Numbered from the stretch's first letter, positions 26,554 through 36,949 are shown. The stretch: DNA of 64,000 nt from Chelatococcus sp. YT9 (GCF_018398315.1 NZ_JAHBRW010000001.1:1050001-1114000), one strand, 5' to 3'. The notes: generated by a model from the letters alone, not told the origin. Numbers and translations are program-made.

Positions 26554-28542
26554 ATGACATCCCAGGTAGAACACGACCGTCTGGCCAATGCGCTCCGCGC
26601 CCTTTCCATGGATGGCGTGGAGAAGGCCAAGTCCGGCCACCCCGGCCTGCCAATGGGCATGGCCGACGTCGCGACGGTCCTGTTTTCGCGCTTCCTGAAG
26701 TTTGATGCCGCCGATCCGTTCTGGCCAGACCGCGACCGCTTCGTGCTGTCGGCCGGCCATGGCTCAATGCTGCTCTATTCCCTGCTGCATCTGACCGGCT
26801 ATGAGAGCGTCACCCTCGACGAGATCAAGCGTTTTCGCCAGCTGCACTCGAAGACCCCCGGCCATCCCGAAAATTTCGTGACCCCGGGCGTCGAAACGAC
26901 CACCGGTCCGCTCGGACAGGGGCTCGCCACTGCGATCGGCATGGCAATGGCTGAGCGCATGCTCGCCGCTGAATTCGGCGACGATCTCGTCGACCACTAT
27001 ACCTATGTGATCGCCTCCGACGGTGACCTCATGGAAGGCATCAGCCACGAGGCAATCGCCCTCGCCGGCCATCTCAAGCTTTCCCGGCTCATTGTCCTCT
27101 ATGATGACAATGGCATCTCCATCGATGGGCCGCTCTCTCTCGCCGACACCGTGGACCAGGTGAAGCGCTTCGAGGCGGCCGGCTGGCTCGCTTCTCGCGT
27201 CGACGGGCATGATCCCCAGGCTGTCGCTGTGGCTCTCGCCAACGCGCGCACCGCCGACAGGCCTGTGATGATCGCCTGCCGCACCACCATCGGTTTCGGT
27301 GCGCCGAAGAAAGCGGGAACGTCCAAGGCCCATGGCGAGCCTCTCGGTGCGGAGGAACTGGCAGGCGCCAAGGCCGCCCTGAAATGGGAATACGGCCCGT
27401 TTGAAATCCCCTCCGATATCGCAAGCGCCTGGCGGGCGATCGGTGAGCGCGGACGCGCCGCGCGCGAGGAGTGGCAGCGCCGCCTCGCAGCCGCGCCGCA
27501 GAACACCCGGGACGATTTCGCGCGGCGGCTCGTCGGCGAACGGCCGAAGGCGCTGGCGCCCGCGATCTCGGCGCTCAAGGGCAAGCTGATCGCCGAAGCG
27601 CCCGCCATCGCCACCCGTAAGGCGAGCGAGCTCGTCCTCGAAGCCGTCGTGCCACTGCTCCCGGAACTGGCGATCGGGTCGGCGGACCTCACGCCCTCGA
27701 ACAACACCCGGACCAAGACGGCCAAGGCCATCAATGCCACCGATTTCAGCGGCCGCTACATCCACTACGGCATCCGTGAATTCGGCATGGCCGCGGCCAT
27801 GAACGGCATCGCCCTGCATGGCGGCTTCCTGCCTGCCGGAGCCACCTTCATGGTGTTCACCGATTACGCCCGCCCAGCCATGCGCCTCGCGGCGCTGATG
27901 GGGACGAGCGTAGTCTATATCATGACCCACGACTCGATTGGTCTTGGCGAGGATGGCCCGACCCACCAGCCTGTGGAGCATCTGGCGGCGCTACGCGCCA
28001 TGCCGAACATGCGCGTCTTCCGTCCGGCCGACGCCGTCGAGACCGCTGAAGTCTGGCAGCTCGCGCTCACCCGTAAGGACGGCCCGACGGTGCTGGCTTT
28101 GACGCGCCAGAATCTGCCTCTGCTGCGCAAGGAAGCCGTCGAGAGCAACCTCTGCGCCACGGGTGCCTATGAGCTGTCACCGGCAGGTGGGAAAGCGATC
28201 GCGACACTTTTCGCGTCAGGCTCAGAGGTCGAGATCGCCATGGCGGCACAGGCGAAGCTGGCCGAGAAGGGCATCCATGCCCGCGTGGTATCCGTACCGT
28301 CGCTCGAGCTGTTCCTCGAACAGCCGGAAGACGTGCAGAAGGCCGTGGTTGGCGATGCGCCCATCAAAGTCGCTATCGAGGCCGCAGTCCGCTTCGGCTG
28401 GGATGCTGTCATCGGCCATGACGGCATCTTCGTCGGCATGGCGAGCTTTGGCGCCAGCGGGCCCTATAAGGATCTTTACGCTTATTTCGGCATTACGGCT
28501 GAAAGCGTTGTGGAGCGTGTCACCGCGCGCCACAACGGCTGA
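26554..28542 (+). CDS. tkt: Transketolase
   Basis: TPP-dependent transfer of two-carbon ketol groups in the pentose phosphate pathway (and the Calvin cycle where present). Key motifs are [34 protein letters not shown], the TPP motif [13 protein letters not shown] ending DDN, and [20 protein letters not shown] (given here to 20). The second half has the pyrimidine-binding and C-terminal domains. ATG 26554 ([15 protein letters not shown]) gives 662 residues, the family norm; the frame is open upstream to 26473. It heads the central-carbon cluster with gap, pgk and fba. Confidence 0.97.
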   Translation: MTSQVEHDRLANALRALSMDGVEKAKSGHPGLPMGMADVATVLFSRFLKFDAADPFWPDRDRFVLSAGHGSMLLYSLLHLTGYESVTLDEIKRFRQLHSKTPGHPENFVTPGVETTTGPLGQGLATAIGMAMAERMLAAEFGDDLVDHYTYVIASDGDLMEGISHEAIALAGHLKLSRLIVLYDDNGISIDGPLSLADTVDQVKRFEAAGWLASRVDGHDPQAVAVALANARTADRPVMIACRTTIGFGAPKKAGTSKAHGEPLGAEELAGAKAALKWEYGPFEIPSDIASAWRAIGERGRAAREEWQRRLAAAPQNTRDDFARRLVGERPKALAPAISALKGKLIAEAPAIATRKASELVLEAVVPLLPELAIGSADLTPSNNTRTKTAKAINATDFSGRYIHYGIREFGMAAAMNGIALHGGFLPAGATFMVFTDYARPAMRLAALMGTSVVYIMTHDSIGLGEDGPTHQPVEHLAALRAMPNMRVFRPADAVETAEVWQLALTRKDGPTVLALTRQNLPLLRKEAVESNLCATGAYELSPAGGKAIATLFASGSEVEIAMAAQAKLAEKGIHARVVSVPSLELFLEQPEDVQKAVVGDAPIKVAIEAAVRFGWDAVIGHDGIFVGMASFGASGPYKDLYAYFGITAESVVERVTARHNG

Positions 28543-28610
28543 CAGCGGTCAGTATTATCGGATACGGAAAGGCATTCCTGCCCAGGGATGTCCAGCGGAG
28601 GAGTAAGGTT

Positions 28611-29618
28611 ATGGCGGTTCGGGTCGCGATCAATGGGTTCGGGCGTATCGGGCGCAATGTGCTGCGCGCCATCGTGGAAAGCGGACGCACGGACATCGAA
28701 GTCGTGGCGATCAACGATCTCGGCCCCGTCGAGACGAACGCCCATCTGCTGCGTTTTGACTCGGTGCATGGCCGCTTTCCGCACCAAGTGACGGTCGAAG
28801 GCGATACCATCAACGTCGGCCGCGGGCCGATCAAGGTCACTGCCATCCGCAACCCCGCCGAGCTGCCGCACAAGGATCTCGGGGTCGACATCGCCCTCGA
28901 ATGCACGGGCATCTTCACAAGCCGCGAGAAAGCAGCCGCGCATCTCACCGCCGGTGCCAAGCGCGTCCTCGTCTCCGCCCCGGCCGATGGTGCCGATCTC
29001 ACCGTCGTCTACGGCGTCAATCACGACAAGCTGACCAAAGATCATCTGGTCGTTTCGAATGCGTCCTGCACCACGAACTGCCTCGCGCCCTTGGCCATGG
29101 TGCTCGACGAAGCCTTCGGCATCGAGCAGGGCTTCATGACGACGATCCACGCCTATACCGGCGACCAGCCCACGCTCGACACGATGCACAAGGATCTCTA
29201 CCGCGCCCGCGCGGCCGCGATGTCGATGATTCCGACCTCCACAGGCGCTGCCAAGGCCGTTGGGCTCGTGCTGCCGCAGCTAGCCGGAAAGCTTGATGGC
29301 ACCTCGATCCGCGTGCCGACGCCGAATGTCTCGGTCATCGACTTCAAATTCGTGCCGAGCCGCGCCGTCACGAAGGACGAAGTGAACGCCGCTCTCAAGG
29401 CGGCCGCTGAAGGCCCATTGAAGGGCATTCTCGCCTACACGACGGCGCCCAATGTCTCGATCGACTTCAACCACGATCCGCATTCCTCGACCTTCGCCCT
29501 CGACCAGACGAAAGTGCTGGATGGCAAGCTGGTGCGCGTGATGTCCTGGTACGACAACGAATGGGGCTTCTCCAACCGCATGTCCGACACCGCAGTTGCG
29601 ATGGCGAAGCTGCTCTGA
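28611..29618 (+). CDS. gap: Glyceraldehyde-3-phosphate dehydrogenase, type I
   Basis: Catalyses G3P + NAD + Pi to 1,3-bisphosphoglycerate. The nucleotide-binding [14 protein letters not shown] lies at the N-terminus, catalytic cysteine in [13 protein letters not shown] near residue 155, and the downstream active-site histidine in [15 protein letters not shown] with 6-base spacing precedes ATG 28611. 335 residues is normal. A terminator follows, so pgk and the gene before it probably have their own promoter. Confidence 0.98.
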   Translation: MAVRVAINGFGRIGRNVLRAIVESGRTDIEVVAINDLGPVETNAHLLRFDSVHGRFPHQVTVEGDTINVGRGPIKVTAIRNPAELPHKDLGVDIALECTGIFTSREKAAAHLTAGAKRVLVSAPADGADLTVVYGVNHDKLTKDHLVVSNASCTTNCLAPLAMVLDEAFGIEQGFMTTIHAYTGDQPTLDTMHKDLYRARAAAMSMIPTSTGAAKAVGLVLPQLAGKLDGTSIRVPTPNVSVIDFKFVPSRAVTKDEVNAALKAAAEGPLKGILAYTTAPNVSIDFNHDPHSSTFALDQTKVLDGKLVRVMSWYDNEWGFSNRMSDTAVAMAKLL

Positions 29619-29635
29619 GACAGCTTTATTGTAAG

Positions 29636-29662
29636 AAGGCATCGGCAAAGCCGGTGCCTTTT
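29636..29662 (+). terminator. Rho-independent terminator of gap
   Basis: AAGGCATCGG and CCGGTGCCTT (one G-T pair) form a 10-bp stem around CAAAG and are followed by TTTTG-type bases. It starts 17 bases after the gap stop. Confidence 0.8.
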
Positions 29663-29774
29663 GCGTTCTGAGATACGAGCGTACCTGCCACGGTAAGAGA
29701 GCTTTGGTGAGGACGCTTCGATCGCGAACAGCCGGCGGATCCCCCATCCGCTATCTCTTCTCGCAACTGGATGG

Positions 29775-30311
29775 ATGCCCATGAGCGACCCCCGGACGAG
29801 TGGACGTATCGAACCCAGCCTTTCGACACCTGAGGCGGAGGTCCCGCCGCCCCCGCCGGCACCACAGCCTGACCCTCGTCCGGCGCCGCCGCCTCAGCCG
29901 GTGCCCGAAGCACGGGTAGCGCCCGCGGCCCAGCCGGCACCTCAGACAGCTCCACGCCCGGCGCCGGCGTCGGCACCGCAGACCGCCCAGCCGCAGCCAT
30001 CCGCACAAGCCGTCCCAGCGAGCCAGCGTTCTGGCCTCGACCAGCTGGCACGCATCGAGGAGAAAGCGGCGCGCATCGAGGAAAAATTCGCGCGTTCCGA
30101 AGCCTTGATGCTGCGGCTCGAAGCGCAGATCGAGAAATCGACCGGCATCACCGGCTCCCTCGCGCGCCAGGAGGATGTCTCTGCGGTTGACTACCGCGTC
30201 AGCCGTCTTCCCGGCTACGGAGCTCTCATTGTCGTCGCAGCACTGGCCGCCATCGGCGGCGCTGTGCTCGCCGTCATCCTTCTCCGCTACGCAGGAGGCC
30301 TTGGCCTATGA
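29775..30311 (+). CDS. Proline-rich, coiled-coil, C-terminally membrane-anchored protein
   Basis: 178 residues with three parts: a disordered Pro/Ala-rich region (about 20-80), a coiled coil (about 88-120, [20 protein letters not shown]) and one C-terminal membrane segment (about 150-172, [20 protein letters not shown]). It has no signal peptide, so the bulk should face the cytoplasm. Its stop overlaps the pgk start as ATGA, implying coupled translation. A second ATG at 29781 could be the true start. The family is not one I can name. It may tether something to the membrane, with no evidence as to what. Confidence 0.75.
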   Translation: MPMSDPRTSGRIEPSLSTPEAEVPPPPPAPQPDPRPAPPPQPVPEARVAPAAQPAPQTAPRPAPASAPQTAQPQPSAQAVPASQRSGLDQLARIEEKAARIEEKFARSEALMLRLEAQIEKSTGITGSLARQEDVSAVDYRVSRLPGYGALIVVAALAAIGGAVLAVILLRYAGGLGL

Positions 30312-31504
30312 CCTCGTTCCGCACCCTCGACGAAGCGCCGGTAAAGGGGCAGCGCGTCCTCGTACGCGTCGACATCAATGTCCCCATGGAAGATGGCAAG
30401 GTGACCGATGCCACGCGCATCGAGCGAGTGGTGCCGACGCTGCGCGAGATTGCCGATCGTGGCGGCAAGGTGATCCTGCTCGCCCATTTCGGCCGCCCGA
30501 AAGGCAAGCGCGAGCCGAAGGACAGCCTGAAACCCGTGGCGAAGGCCGTGGCGGCAGCAATGGGGAAGCCGGTTGCCTTCGCCGAGGACTGCATCGGCGA
30601 GACAGCCCAGCAAGCAATCGCCAAGCTCCACGATGGGGATGTCCTTCTCCTTGAAAACACCCGCTTTCACGCAGGTGAGGAAAAGAATGACAAGGCCTTC
30701 GTCGACGAGCTCGCCAAGCTTGGTGACATCTATGTCAACGATGCCTTTTCGGCTGCCCATCGCGCCCATGCCTCGACAGAGGGCCTGGCCCATGTGCTCC
30801 CGGCCTATGTCGGCCGCAGCATGCAGGCTGAGCTCGAGGCGCTGCGCAAAGGCCTGGAAAAGCCCGCCCGCCCTGTCGTGGCCATCGTCGGCGGTGCCAA
30901 GGTATCGACAAAGCTCGATCTCTTGGAAAACTTGGTCGCCAAGGTCGACGCGCTCGTCATCGGCGGTGGCATGGCGAACACGTTTCTGCATGCCCAGGGC
31001 GTCAATATCGGCAAATCACTCGCTGAGAAGGACCTAGCCGATACAGCCCGCCGCATTCTCTCGGTCGCGCAAGAAAAGAACTGCGCCATCATCCTGCCGG
31101 TGGATGGCGTCGTCGCTTATGAGTTCAAGGCGAACGCCCCCCACCACGCCTATGGCTTCGACGCCGTGCCGACCGACGGCATGATTCTCGATGTCGGCCC
31201 GCAATCGATCGAGCGCATCAAATCCGCGATCGACGATGCGGCCACCATCGTGTGGAACGGCCCGCTCGGCGCGTTCGAGTTGAACCCCTTCGACCATGGC
31301 ACGGTCGTCGCCGCGCGGCATGCCGCCGAGCGAACGAAGCAGGGCAAGCTCGTGTCGATCGCCGGGGGTGGTGACACCGTCGCGGCTTTGAACCAAGCCG
31401 GCGTGGGCGGTGATTTTACCTACGTGTCGACGGCCGGCGGGGCCTTCCTCGAATGGCTCGAGGGCAAGGACCTGCCGGGTGTCAGCGCTCTGAAGGCGTC
31501 CTGA
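30308..31504 (+). CDS. pgk: Phosphoglycerate kinase
   Basis: ATP-generating step from 1,3-bisphosphoglycerate to 3-phosphoglycerate. The N-terminal substrate motif is [18 protein letters not shown], followed by [25 protein letters not shown] and the C-terminal nucleotide stretch [18 protein letters not shown] and [12 protein letters not shown]. 398 residues, family norm. Start overlaps the previous gene by 4 bases. fba follows after 80 bases. Confidence 0.98.
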   Translation: MTSFRTLDEAPVKGQRVLVRVDINVPMEDGKVTDATRIERVVPTLREIADRGGKVILLAHFGRPKGKREPKDSLKPVAKAVAAAMGKPVAFAEDCIGETAQQAIAKLHDGDVLLLENTRFHAGEEKNDKAFVDELAKLGDIYVNDAFSAAHRAHASTEGLAHVLPAYVGRSMQAELEALRKGLEKPARPVVAIVGGAKVSTKLDLLENLVAKVDALVIGGGMANTFLHAQGVNIGKSLAEKDLADTARRILSVAQEKNCAIILPVDGVVAYEFKANAPHHAYGFDAVPTDGMILDVGPQSIERIKSAIDDAATIVWNGPLGAFELNPFDHGTVVAARHAAERTKQGKLVSIAGGGDTVAALNQAGVGGDFTYVSTAGGAFLEWLEGKDLPGVSALKAS

Positions 31505-31584
31505 TCCGCAATTCGGGCCCAGTCGGCCCTGCCGCTCCCATCCCCTAGTGGCCGCTGGCCACCGTCGCATAGGAGATCTGAACC

Positions 31585-32649
31585 GTGTCTCGCATTACCC
31601 TGCGCCAGTTGCTCGATCACGCCGCGGAAAACGGCTATGGCGTTCCCGCCTTCAACATCAACAACATGGAGCAGGGCCTCGCCATCATGGCGGCGGCTGA
31701 TGCAGCCGATGCCCCTGTCATCATTCAGGCGAGCCGCGGCGCGCGCTCCTACGCCAATGACCTCGTTCTCGCGAAACTGATCGAGGGCCTCGCCGAGCTC
31801 TATCCGCACATCCCGCTGTGCATGCATCTCGACCACGGCAACAACGAAGCCACCTGCGCCACCGCTATCCAATACGGCTTCACCTCCGTGATGATGGACG
31901 GCTCTCTCAAAGCCGACGGCAAGACCGCCGCCGACTGGGACTATAACGTCGGCATCACCCGCAAGGTGGTGGAGATGGCCCATTGGGGCGGCGTGTCGGT
32001 CGAGGGGGAGCTTGGCGTGCTCGGCTCTCTGGAGCATGGCGGCGGCGAGCAGGAGGACGGCCACGGCGTCGAGGGCGAGATCAGCCACGACCAGCTGCTG
32101 ACCGACCCCGAAGAGGCCGTGAAATTCGTCAAGGAAACCCAGGTCGACGCGCTCGCGATCGCCATGGGCACGTCCCACGGTGCCTATAAGTTCACGCGCA
32201 AGCCCGATGGCGCCATCCTCGCCATGCACGTGATCGAGGAAATCCACCGCCGCCTGCCGGACACGCATCTCGTCATGCACGGCTCATCCTCGGTGCCGCA
32301 GGATCTCCAGGACATCATCAACGCCTATGGCGGCGAGATGCCCCAGACCTGGGGTGTTCCGGTGGAAGAAATCCAGCGCGGCATCAAGCACGGCGTGCGC
32401 AAGATCAACATCGACACCGACAACCGTATGGCCATGACCGGACAGATCCGGAAGGTGCTGAGCGAGAACAAGGGCGAATTTGACCCGCGCAAATATCTGA
32501 AGCCCGCCATGGAGGCCATGACGAAGCTCTGCAAGCAGCGCTTTGAGGAGTTCGGCACGGCTGGCCAGGCCGGCAAGATCAAGCCGCTTTCCCTCGCCGC
32601 CATGGCGAAGCGGTATGAGAAGGGCGAGCTTGCCCCCAAGATCGGCTGA
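31585..32649 (+). CDS. fba: Class II fructose-bisphosphate aldolase
   Basis: Zn-dependent reversible cleavage of fructose-1,6-bisphosphate. Metal and substrate motifs are [38 protein letters not shown] and [13 protein letters not shown]. 354 residues matches the Calvin-cycle-type class II enzymes (CbbA) found in rhizobia. Start is GTG 31585 ([16 protein letters not shown]). Together with tkt, gap and pgk it covers the shared part of glycolysis and the Calvin cycle, but no rubisco or phosphoribulokinase gene is in the window. Confidence 0.97.
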   Translation: MSRITLRQLLDHAAENGYGVPAFNINNMEQGLAIMAAADAADAPVIIQASRGARSYANDLVLAKLIEGLAELYPHIPLCMHLDHGNNEATCATAIQYGFTSVMMDGSLKADGKTAADWDYNVGITRKVVEMAHWGGVSVEGELGVLGSLEHGGGEQEDGHGVEGEISHDQLLTDPEEAVKFVKETQVDALAIAMGTSHGAYKFTRKPDGAILAMHVIEEIHRRLPDTHLVMHGSSSVPQDLQDIINAYGGEMPQTWGVPVEEIQRGIKHGVRKINIDTDNRMAMTGQIRKVLSENKGEFDPRKYLKPAMEAMTKLCKQRFEEFGTAGQAGKIKPLSLAAMAKRYEKGELAPKIG

Positions 32650-32691
32650 TAGTCCAAGGCCGGCTGACATATCACGATCAGCCGACCGAAG

Positions 32692-32716
32692 GATGGCGCG
32701 CCACTCTCGCGCCATC
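32692..32716 (+). terminator. Stem-loop after fba
   Basis: GATGGCGCG and CGCGCCATC form a perfect 9-bp stem with a 7-base loop. A second hairpin, CGGCTGA/TCAGCCG, lies just upstream at 32661-32684. Neither has a T run, so they may stabilise the fba mRNA rather than stop transcription. Confidence 0.5.
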
Positions 32717-32789
32717 ATCAACGGCAGAATCACGTTATGCTCCGCCCTATCAGCGGAGCATCGCCGCATTTGCGGCATTGAGTGAATGA

Positions 32790-33446
32790 ATGACCGAACC
32801 TTTCTGCCGTCTCTATCTCGTCAGCCCTGCAGTCGCTGCCCCTGAAGCCTTCGCGCCCGTACTGAAGGCCGCTTGCGCCGCTGGCGACATCGCCGCCGTA
32901 TTGCTGCGGCTCGATGTGGGCGACGAACGGGCTGCCATCAACATCGTCAAGGAACTGGCGCCTGTTGCTCAGGACGCCGGGGCGGCGCTGGTCGTGGCAG
33001 GCCCTGCGGGCGTCGCGGTGCGCGGCGGCGCCGACGGTGCTCATATCGATATCCGTGGCGAGGAAGAGCCGGAGCGCATTCTCGATGACGCCGGAGAGCA
33101 GCTCCGCCCGCAACGTATCCTCGGGGTGGGCGGCCTCAAGAGCCGGCATGCCGCCATGCAGGCCGGTGAGGCCGACGTGGATTATGTGATGTTCGGCGAG
33201 CCTCGCCCCGATGGCAGCGTGCCGACCGCCGCCGAGACGCTGGAGCGCGCCGGCTGGTGGGCCTCGATCTTTGCGACGCCTTGCGTTGCTTACGCTGAGA
33301 GCCTCGGGGATGTCGGCCCGTTGGCCGCGGCCGGCGTCGAATTCGTCGCGCTTGGAGACGCAGTCTGGAGACATCCGGACGGCCCGGCGGCCGCAGTCAC
33401 GGAGGCCCTTGCGCAGATAGCCGCCAACGTACCGGAAGAACCATGA
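32790..33446 (+). CDS. ThiE-like (thiamine phosphate synthase superfamily) protein
   Basis: TIM-barrel protein of 218 residues with TENI/ThiE-like order: VAAVLLRLD-type strand, GAALVVAGPAGVAVRGGADG and HIDI (matching the ADGVHLG region), then GVGGLKSRHAAMQAGEADVDYVMFGE (in two parts under 20) like the phosphate-binding end. The catalytic Q-x-R-x-K signature of ThiE is replaced by LLRLDVGDE, and there is no ThiE proline-rich pyrimidine loop. True thiamine synthesis is therefore doubtful. It lies 140 bases after fba and overlaps the Sel1-repeat gene by 4 bases. Confidence 0.75.
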   Translation: MTEPFCRLYLVSPAVAAPEAFAPVLKAACAAGDIAAVLLRLDVGDERAAINIVKELAPVAQDAGAALVVAGPAGVAVRGGADGAHIDIRGEEEPERILDDAGEQLRPQRILGVGGLKSRHAAMQAGEADVDYVMFGEPRPDGSVPTAAETLERAGWWASIFATPCVAYAESLGDVGPLAAAGVEFVALGDAVWRHPDGPAAAVTEALAQIAANVPEEP

Positions 33447-34600
33447 CGCTGCGGACGCTCATCCTCGGCGGGCTCGCGATCACCACCGTTGCATGGGTGG
33501 GAGCGGAAGCGACCGCACAGGAGAGGGCGCAGTCCCCCGCGCGCGCACCCTCTCCGCCGACGGCGTCATCAGGATCGACCGGGGACGGCAACGTCCAGAA
33601 CCAGCGACCTCGCCAGTTGCCATCAACGGTGATGCCGAACTTCGATGGCCCGGGATCGTTGGATAGTCCCTTCGGCAGCCCCACCCAACGCGGCTTCGGT
33701 CAGGCTCCGCAATCGGCTATTCCGACGCTGCCGACCTTGCCCGACCCAAATGCGGACATCGCTTATGGCGCCTACCAACGTGGCCTCTACCGCCGCGCCT
33801 ATGACGAGGCCAAGCAGCGAGCCGACCGCAACCCGCGCGACGCCGCCGCCCTGACCTTGCTGGCCGAGCTCACCTATCAAGGCCTCGGCATACGTCAGGA
33901 CTTCGCGAAAGCAGCCGAGTGGTACAAGCTGGCGGACGCCCAAGGCGATCCCAATGCCTCCTTCGGCCTGGCGATGATGATGCTTGCGGGGCGCGGCGTG
34001 CCTAAGAACGAGATGGCCGCCCTCGGCTATCTCGAGAAGGCTGCCAAGGCCGGCCAGGGACCAGCCGCGTATAATCTGGCCGTGGCGCTCATCAGCACAG
34101 GCAAGCCGGAGGACCTGAAGCGCGCGATCGACCTGCTGCGCACCGCCGCTCAGGCGGAAATCGGCGACGCCCAATATGCTCTTGCCGTGCTGACGAAGCA
34201 GGGCCGCGGCATCCCTCAGAACGACGCCGAAGCCGCCCAGTGGATGGCGCGTGCCGCCGCGAACGACAACATCAGCGCCCAGGTTGAATATGCGATCATG
34301 CTGTTCAACGGCGAGGGGGTTAAGGCGGATGAGAAGCGGGCCGCGCAGCTGTTTGCGCTGGCAGCCGGTCGCGGCAACGCCATCGCGCAAAATCGATATG
34401 CGCGTCTCCTGGCAACGGGCCGGGGCGTGGCGAAGAACCGCGTCGAAGCCGCTGCCTGGAATCTGATGGCGACGCAGCAAGGCCTCGCCGACAGATGGCT
34501 TGACGATACCCTGAAGGATCTCTCCTCCGCGGAGAGGATCAAGGCAGAAGGGCTCGCACGCCAGCGCAATGCCGATCTCTCCGCCAATCTGCAGCCTTGA
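33443..34600 (+). CDS. Exported Sel1-repeat (TPR-like) protein
   Basis: Signal peptide about residues 1-26 (LGGLAITTVAWVGAEATAQ) then a Pro/Ser-rich linker to about 110. Six or so Sel1-like repeats follow, each about 36 residues, e.g. DAQGDPNASFGLAMMMLAGRG, AKAGQGPAAYNLAVAL and AANDNISAQVEYAIMLFNGEG (partial citations). The C-terminus ends in a charged helix. Such proteins are periplasmic scaffolds. The ATG overlaps the ThiE-like stop, so translation is coupled. Partner unknown. Confidence 0.85.
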   Translation: MTLRTLILGGLAITTVAWVGAEATAQERAQSPARAPSPPTASSGSTGDGNVQNQRPRQLPSTVMPNFDGPGSLDSPFGSPTQRGFGQAPQSAIPTLPTLPDPNADIAYGAYQRGLYRRAYDEAKQRADRNPRDAAALTLLAELTYQGLGIRQDFAKAAEWYKLADAQGDPNASFGLAMMMLAGRGVPKNEMAALGYLEKAAKAGQGPAAYNLAVALISTGKPEDLKRAIDLLRTAAQAEIGDAQYALAVLTKQGRGIPQNDAEAAQWMARAAANDNISAQVEYAIMLFNGEGVKADEKRAAQLFALAAGRGNAIAQNRYARLLATGRGVAKNRVEAAAWNLMATQQGLADRWLDDTLKDLSSAERIKAEGLARQRNADLSANLQP

Positions 34601-34631
34601 CGGGCGGGCGGCGGGCAGGCACACAGCGGCA

Positions 34632-34829
34632 TCAATATCCGGCGCCGATCTCGTTGGGCTTGGTCACCTTCTTGCGGCCAAACCCCAGAGACCGGTTCAC
34701 CGGATCAATTCCCTGGGTTAGTGTCCGCAGGCCAGCCTCTCCGCCTGGCGCCCCTTGGACATATCCCTCCGGACACAATCCAAATTTACCGATGGCGTCG
34801 CGACACGGCGCGAAGGCAGACCCAAGCAA
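34632..34829 (-). CDS. Possible small antisense-side ORF (65 aa)
   Basis: Runs on the minus strand between the Sel1-repeat gene and the phosphatase gene and ends NRSLGFGRKKVTKPNEIGAGY (21 residues, so cite as SLGFGRKKVTKPNEIGAGY). The last 30 codons have third-position GC like real genes here. The start is unclear: ATG 34829 overlaps the ATG of the plus-strand gene. No family recognised. It may be spurious. Confidence 0.25.
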   Translation of the reverse strand: MLGSAFAPCRDAIGKFGLCPEGYVQGAPGGEAGLRTLTQGIDPVNRSLGFGRKKVTKPNEIGAGY

Positions 34830-35638
34830 TGATTCGCTCCCCGCTCATCACCGTCATGTCGGAGGCCGTCATCAAGGCCTCGCGTTCCCTCAAGCGCGAT
34901 TTCGGCGAAGTCGAAGCGCTCCAGGTGTCCATCAAGGGGCCAGGCGATTTCGTCTCCAACGCCGACCGCAAGGCCGAAACCATTCTCCGCGAGGCCCTGG
35001 AGAAAGCCCGGCCCGGCTATGGACTGGTGATGGAGGAAAGCGGGATCATCGAGGGTAGCGACACCTCGCATCGCTGGCATATCGACCCGCTGGACGGCAC
35101 CACAAACTTTCTGCACGGCATTCCGCATTTCTGCATCTCCGTCGGCCTTGAGCGCGACGGGCAGATGGTTGCCGGCATCATCTATGATCCGATCAAGGAC
35201 GAGATGTTCATCGCCGAGAAGGGCAAGGGCGCATTTCTCAACAACCGCCGTGTCCGCGTCGCCGCGCGCCGGGAGCTGAGCGCGTCGGTCGTCGGCTGCG
35301 ATATTCCGCATCTCGGCGAGCGCACCCAGGCGACCACGCTCCGCGAGATTGCGACTATGAGCGCGCGCGCCGCCGGCCTGCGCTCCTATGGCGCGGCTGC
35401 CCTTGATATCGCCTATGTTGCCTGCGGCCGCTTCGACGCCTTTTTCGGGCGCGGCCTCAAAAGCTGGGACATGGCCGCTGGCCTCGCCATCCTGCGCGAG
35501 GCGGGCGCCTTTGCAAGCGACGCCGAGGGCGGCCCCGATCCCGTCGCGAAGGGCCACATCGCCTGCGGCAACGAAGCCTTGCACCGCGAATTGCTCGACG
35601 TTCTGAAAACCGCGCGCGCGCCCCAGCCCGCCTCCTGA
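34829..35638 (+). CDS. suhB: Inositol monophosphatase family protein (SuhB-like)
   Basis: Mg-dependent phosphatase of inositol or related sugar phosphates. Motif 1 is HIDPLDGTTNFLHG, the upstream metal glutamate is in VMEESGIIEG, and motif 2 is SWDMAAGLAILREAGA. ATG 34829 (MIRSPLITVMSEA) gives 269 residues, as in the family. The frame is open upstream from 34721 without similarity. In many bacteria SuhB also associates with the transcription machinery. This cannot be judged here. Confidence 0.92.
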   Translation: MIRSPLITVMSEAVIKASRSLKRDFGEVEALQVSIKGPGDFVSNADRKAETILREALEKARPGYGLVMEESGIIEGSDTSHRWHIDPLDGTTNFLHGIPHFCISVGLERDGQMVAGIIYDPIKDEMFIAEKGKGAFLNNRRVRVAARRELSASVVGCDIPHLGERTQATTLREIATMSARAAGLRSYGAAALDIAYVACGRFDAFFGRGLKSWDMAAGLAILREAGAFASDAEGGPDPVAKGHIACGNEALHRELLDVLKTARAPQPAS

Positions 35639-35771
35639 GGCAAGATCGGGCTGAGACGAGAGTGGCGTTCAGATTTGCGCGGCCAAGAATTGCCGGGCGG
35701 GCTCGTCATGGACGGATCATCACGCTTCATCCAAGCGGATGATCTCCATATGGGAGGCCTCCGACGCTTGC

Positions 35772-35791
35772 GGGACGGGTCTCGCCGTCCC
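35772..35791 (+). terminator. Stem-loop after the inositol phosphatase gene
   Basis: GGGACGG and CCGTCCC make a 7-bp stem with a 6-base loop, followed by a pyrimidine-rich stretch. The rest of the 323-base gap to the MotA-like gene holds another inverted repeat, GATCATC/GATGATC, near 35720-35750 and otherwise nothing recognisable. Confidence 0.4.
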
Positions 35792-35961
35792 CCACCCTCT
35801 AATTCATCAAAACCACGCGTACAAAAATAGCACGCTCAAGACCCGGATGCATAAAGCTCTCGGGATGGCGGGGGCTCGCCGCCCTAAAGGCTTGATTGCG
35901 AACGCCGCGCCAGCGAACATGCAGCCACTCTCTTGATTGCCGTGAGCACGCGGGTGGATGC

Positions 35962-36948
35962 ATGGTTGCCGATGACTCCCTGAAGCTGACCCCTCCCCGG
36001 ATCCACGTGATCCGCATGCTCGTATTCATCGTGCTCGTCGGCTTCCTGGCCTTTGTGCTGCACCGGCAGATCACAACGGCCTTCATGACGAATCCGGGGC
36101 TGAACGGCCTCATCATCGGCGCTCTTCTCATCGGCATCGTTCTCGCCTTCCGCCAGGTGATCCGGCTGTTCCGCTCGGTTCGCTGGGTCAACGAGTTGCG
36201 CCGTTCGAACCCGAATGCGACGCTTGATTCGCCGCCGAGCCTCCTCGGGCCTACCGCGAAGCTCTTCGGCAACAAGAACTCATCGCGGGGGGTCAGCACC
36301 CATACGTTCCGGGCGATCCTCGAGTCGATCGGCGCGCGCCTTGACGAGAACCGGGAGAATCTGCGCTATCTCGCCGGGCTCCTCGTCTTCCTCGGCCTGC
36401 TTGGCACCTTCTGGGGCCTCCTCGAGACCGTCAGCTCGGTTGGCGGGGTCATATCGTCCATGCGGACGGGCGCGGAGGCCGGCGTTCTCTTCGAGGAACT
36501 GAAAAGCGGGCTCGCTGCGCCGCTTGCGGGCATGGGCATTTCCTTTTCCTCGTCGCTGTTCGGCCTCGCCGGCTCTCTCGTCCTCGGTTTCCTCGACCTG
36601 CAGCTCGGTCAAGCACAGGGCCGCTTCTACACGGAGCTTGAGGATTGGCTGTCCGCCCATGTCGTGGATAATCCCAATCCCATGTCCGGCAGGCTGCCAC
36701 CGGCCCTCGGCGGCTCCGACCAGGACGTGGCAGCGGCTCTCGAGAAGCTCGCCACCGTGATCAATGACGGGCAGGGCGGCCGCGCGGCCACCCACGCCAT
36801 GGCCAATCTCGCAGAGGGCGTCCAGGGCTTGGTACAGCACATGCGCTCCGAGCAGCAGATGATCCGTGATTGGGTGGAGGCCCAGGCCAGCCAGCAGCGT
36901 GAGCTGAAGCGGCTCCTGGAACGCCTCGTCGACGAGCGGATCCGCTGA
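35962..36948 (+). CDS. MotA/TolQ/ExbB-like proton-channel protein
   Basis: 328-residue inner-membrane protein with segments near 18-36 and 48-66, then a longer MotA/ExbB-like region (about 125-230) including LRYLAGLLVFLGLLGTFWGL and GMGISFSSSLFGLAGSLVLGF (cited in part). The C-terminus (about 260-328) is a polar coiled coil. It is directly followed, one base later, by an OmpA-domain protein with one membrane anchor, a stator-like pairing. No flagellar or tonB genes are nearby. Such pairs are conserved in rhizobia and probably use proton flow to act on the cell wall or envelope. ATG 35962 was chosen over 35896. Confidence 0.85.
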   Translation: MVADDSLKLTPPRIHVIRMLVFIVLVGFLAFVLHRQITTAFMTNPGLNGLIIGALLIGIVLAFRQVIRLFRSVRWVNELRRSNPNATLDSPPSLLGPTAKLFGNKNSSRGVSTHTFRAILESIGARLDENRENLRYLAGLLVFLGLLGTFWGLLETVSSVGGVISSMRTGAEAGVLFEELKSGLAAPLAGMGISFSSSLFGLAGSLVLGFLDLQLGQAQGRFYTELEDWLSAHVVDNPNPMSGRLPPALGGSDQDVAAALEKLATVINDGQGGRAATHAMANLAEGVQGLVQHMRSEQQMIRDWVEAQASQQRELKRLLERLVDERIR

Positions 36949-36949
36949 C

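Noticed and set aside
26764-27981. 405-codon open frame on the minus strand inside tkt
   Set aside because: It is a mirror of tkt caused by high GC; transketolase motifs on the plus strand are unambiguous.
28611-32649. Calvin-cycle operon interpretation of tkt-gap-pgk-fba
   Set aside because: No rubisco, phosphoribulokinase or CbbR gene is in the window, so ordinary central metabolism is the simpler reading.
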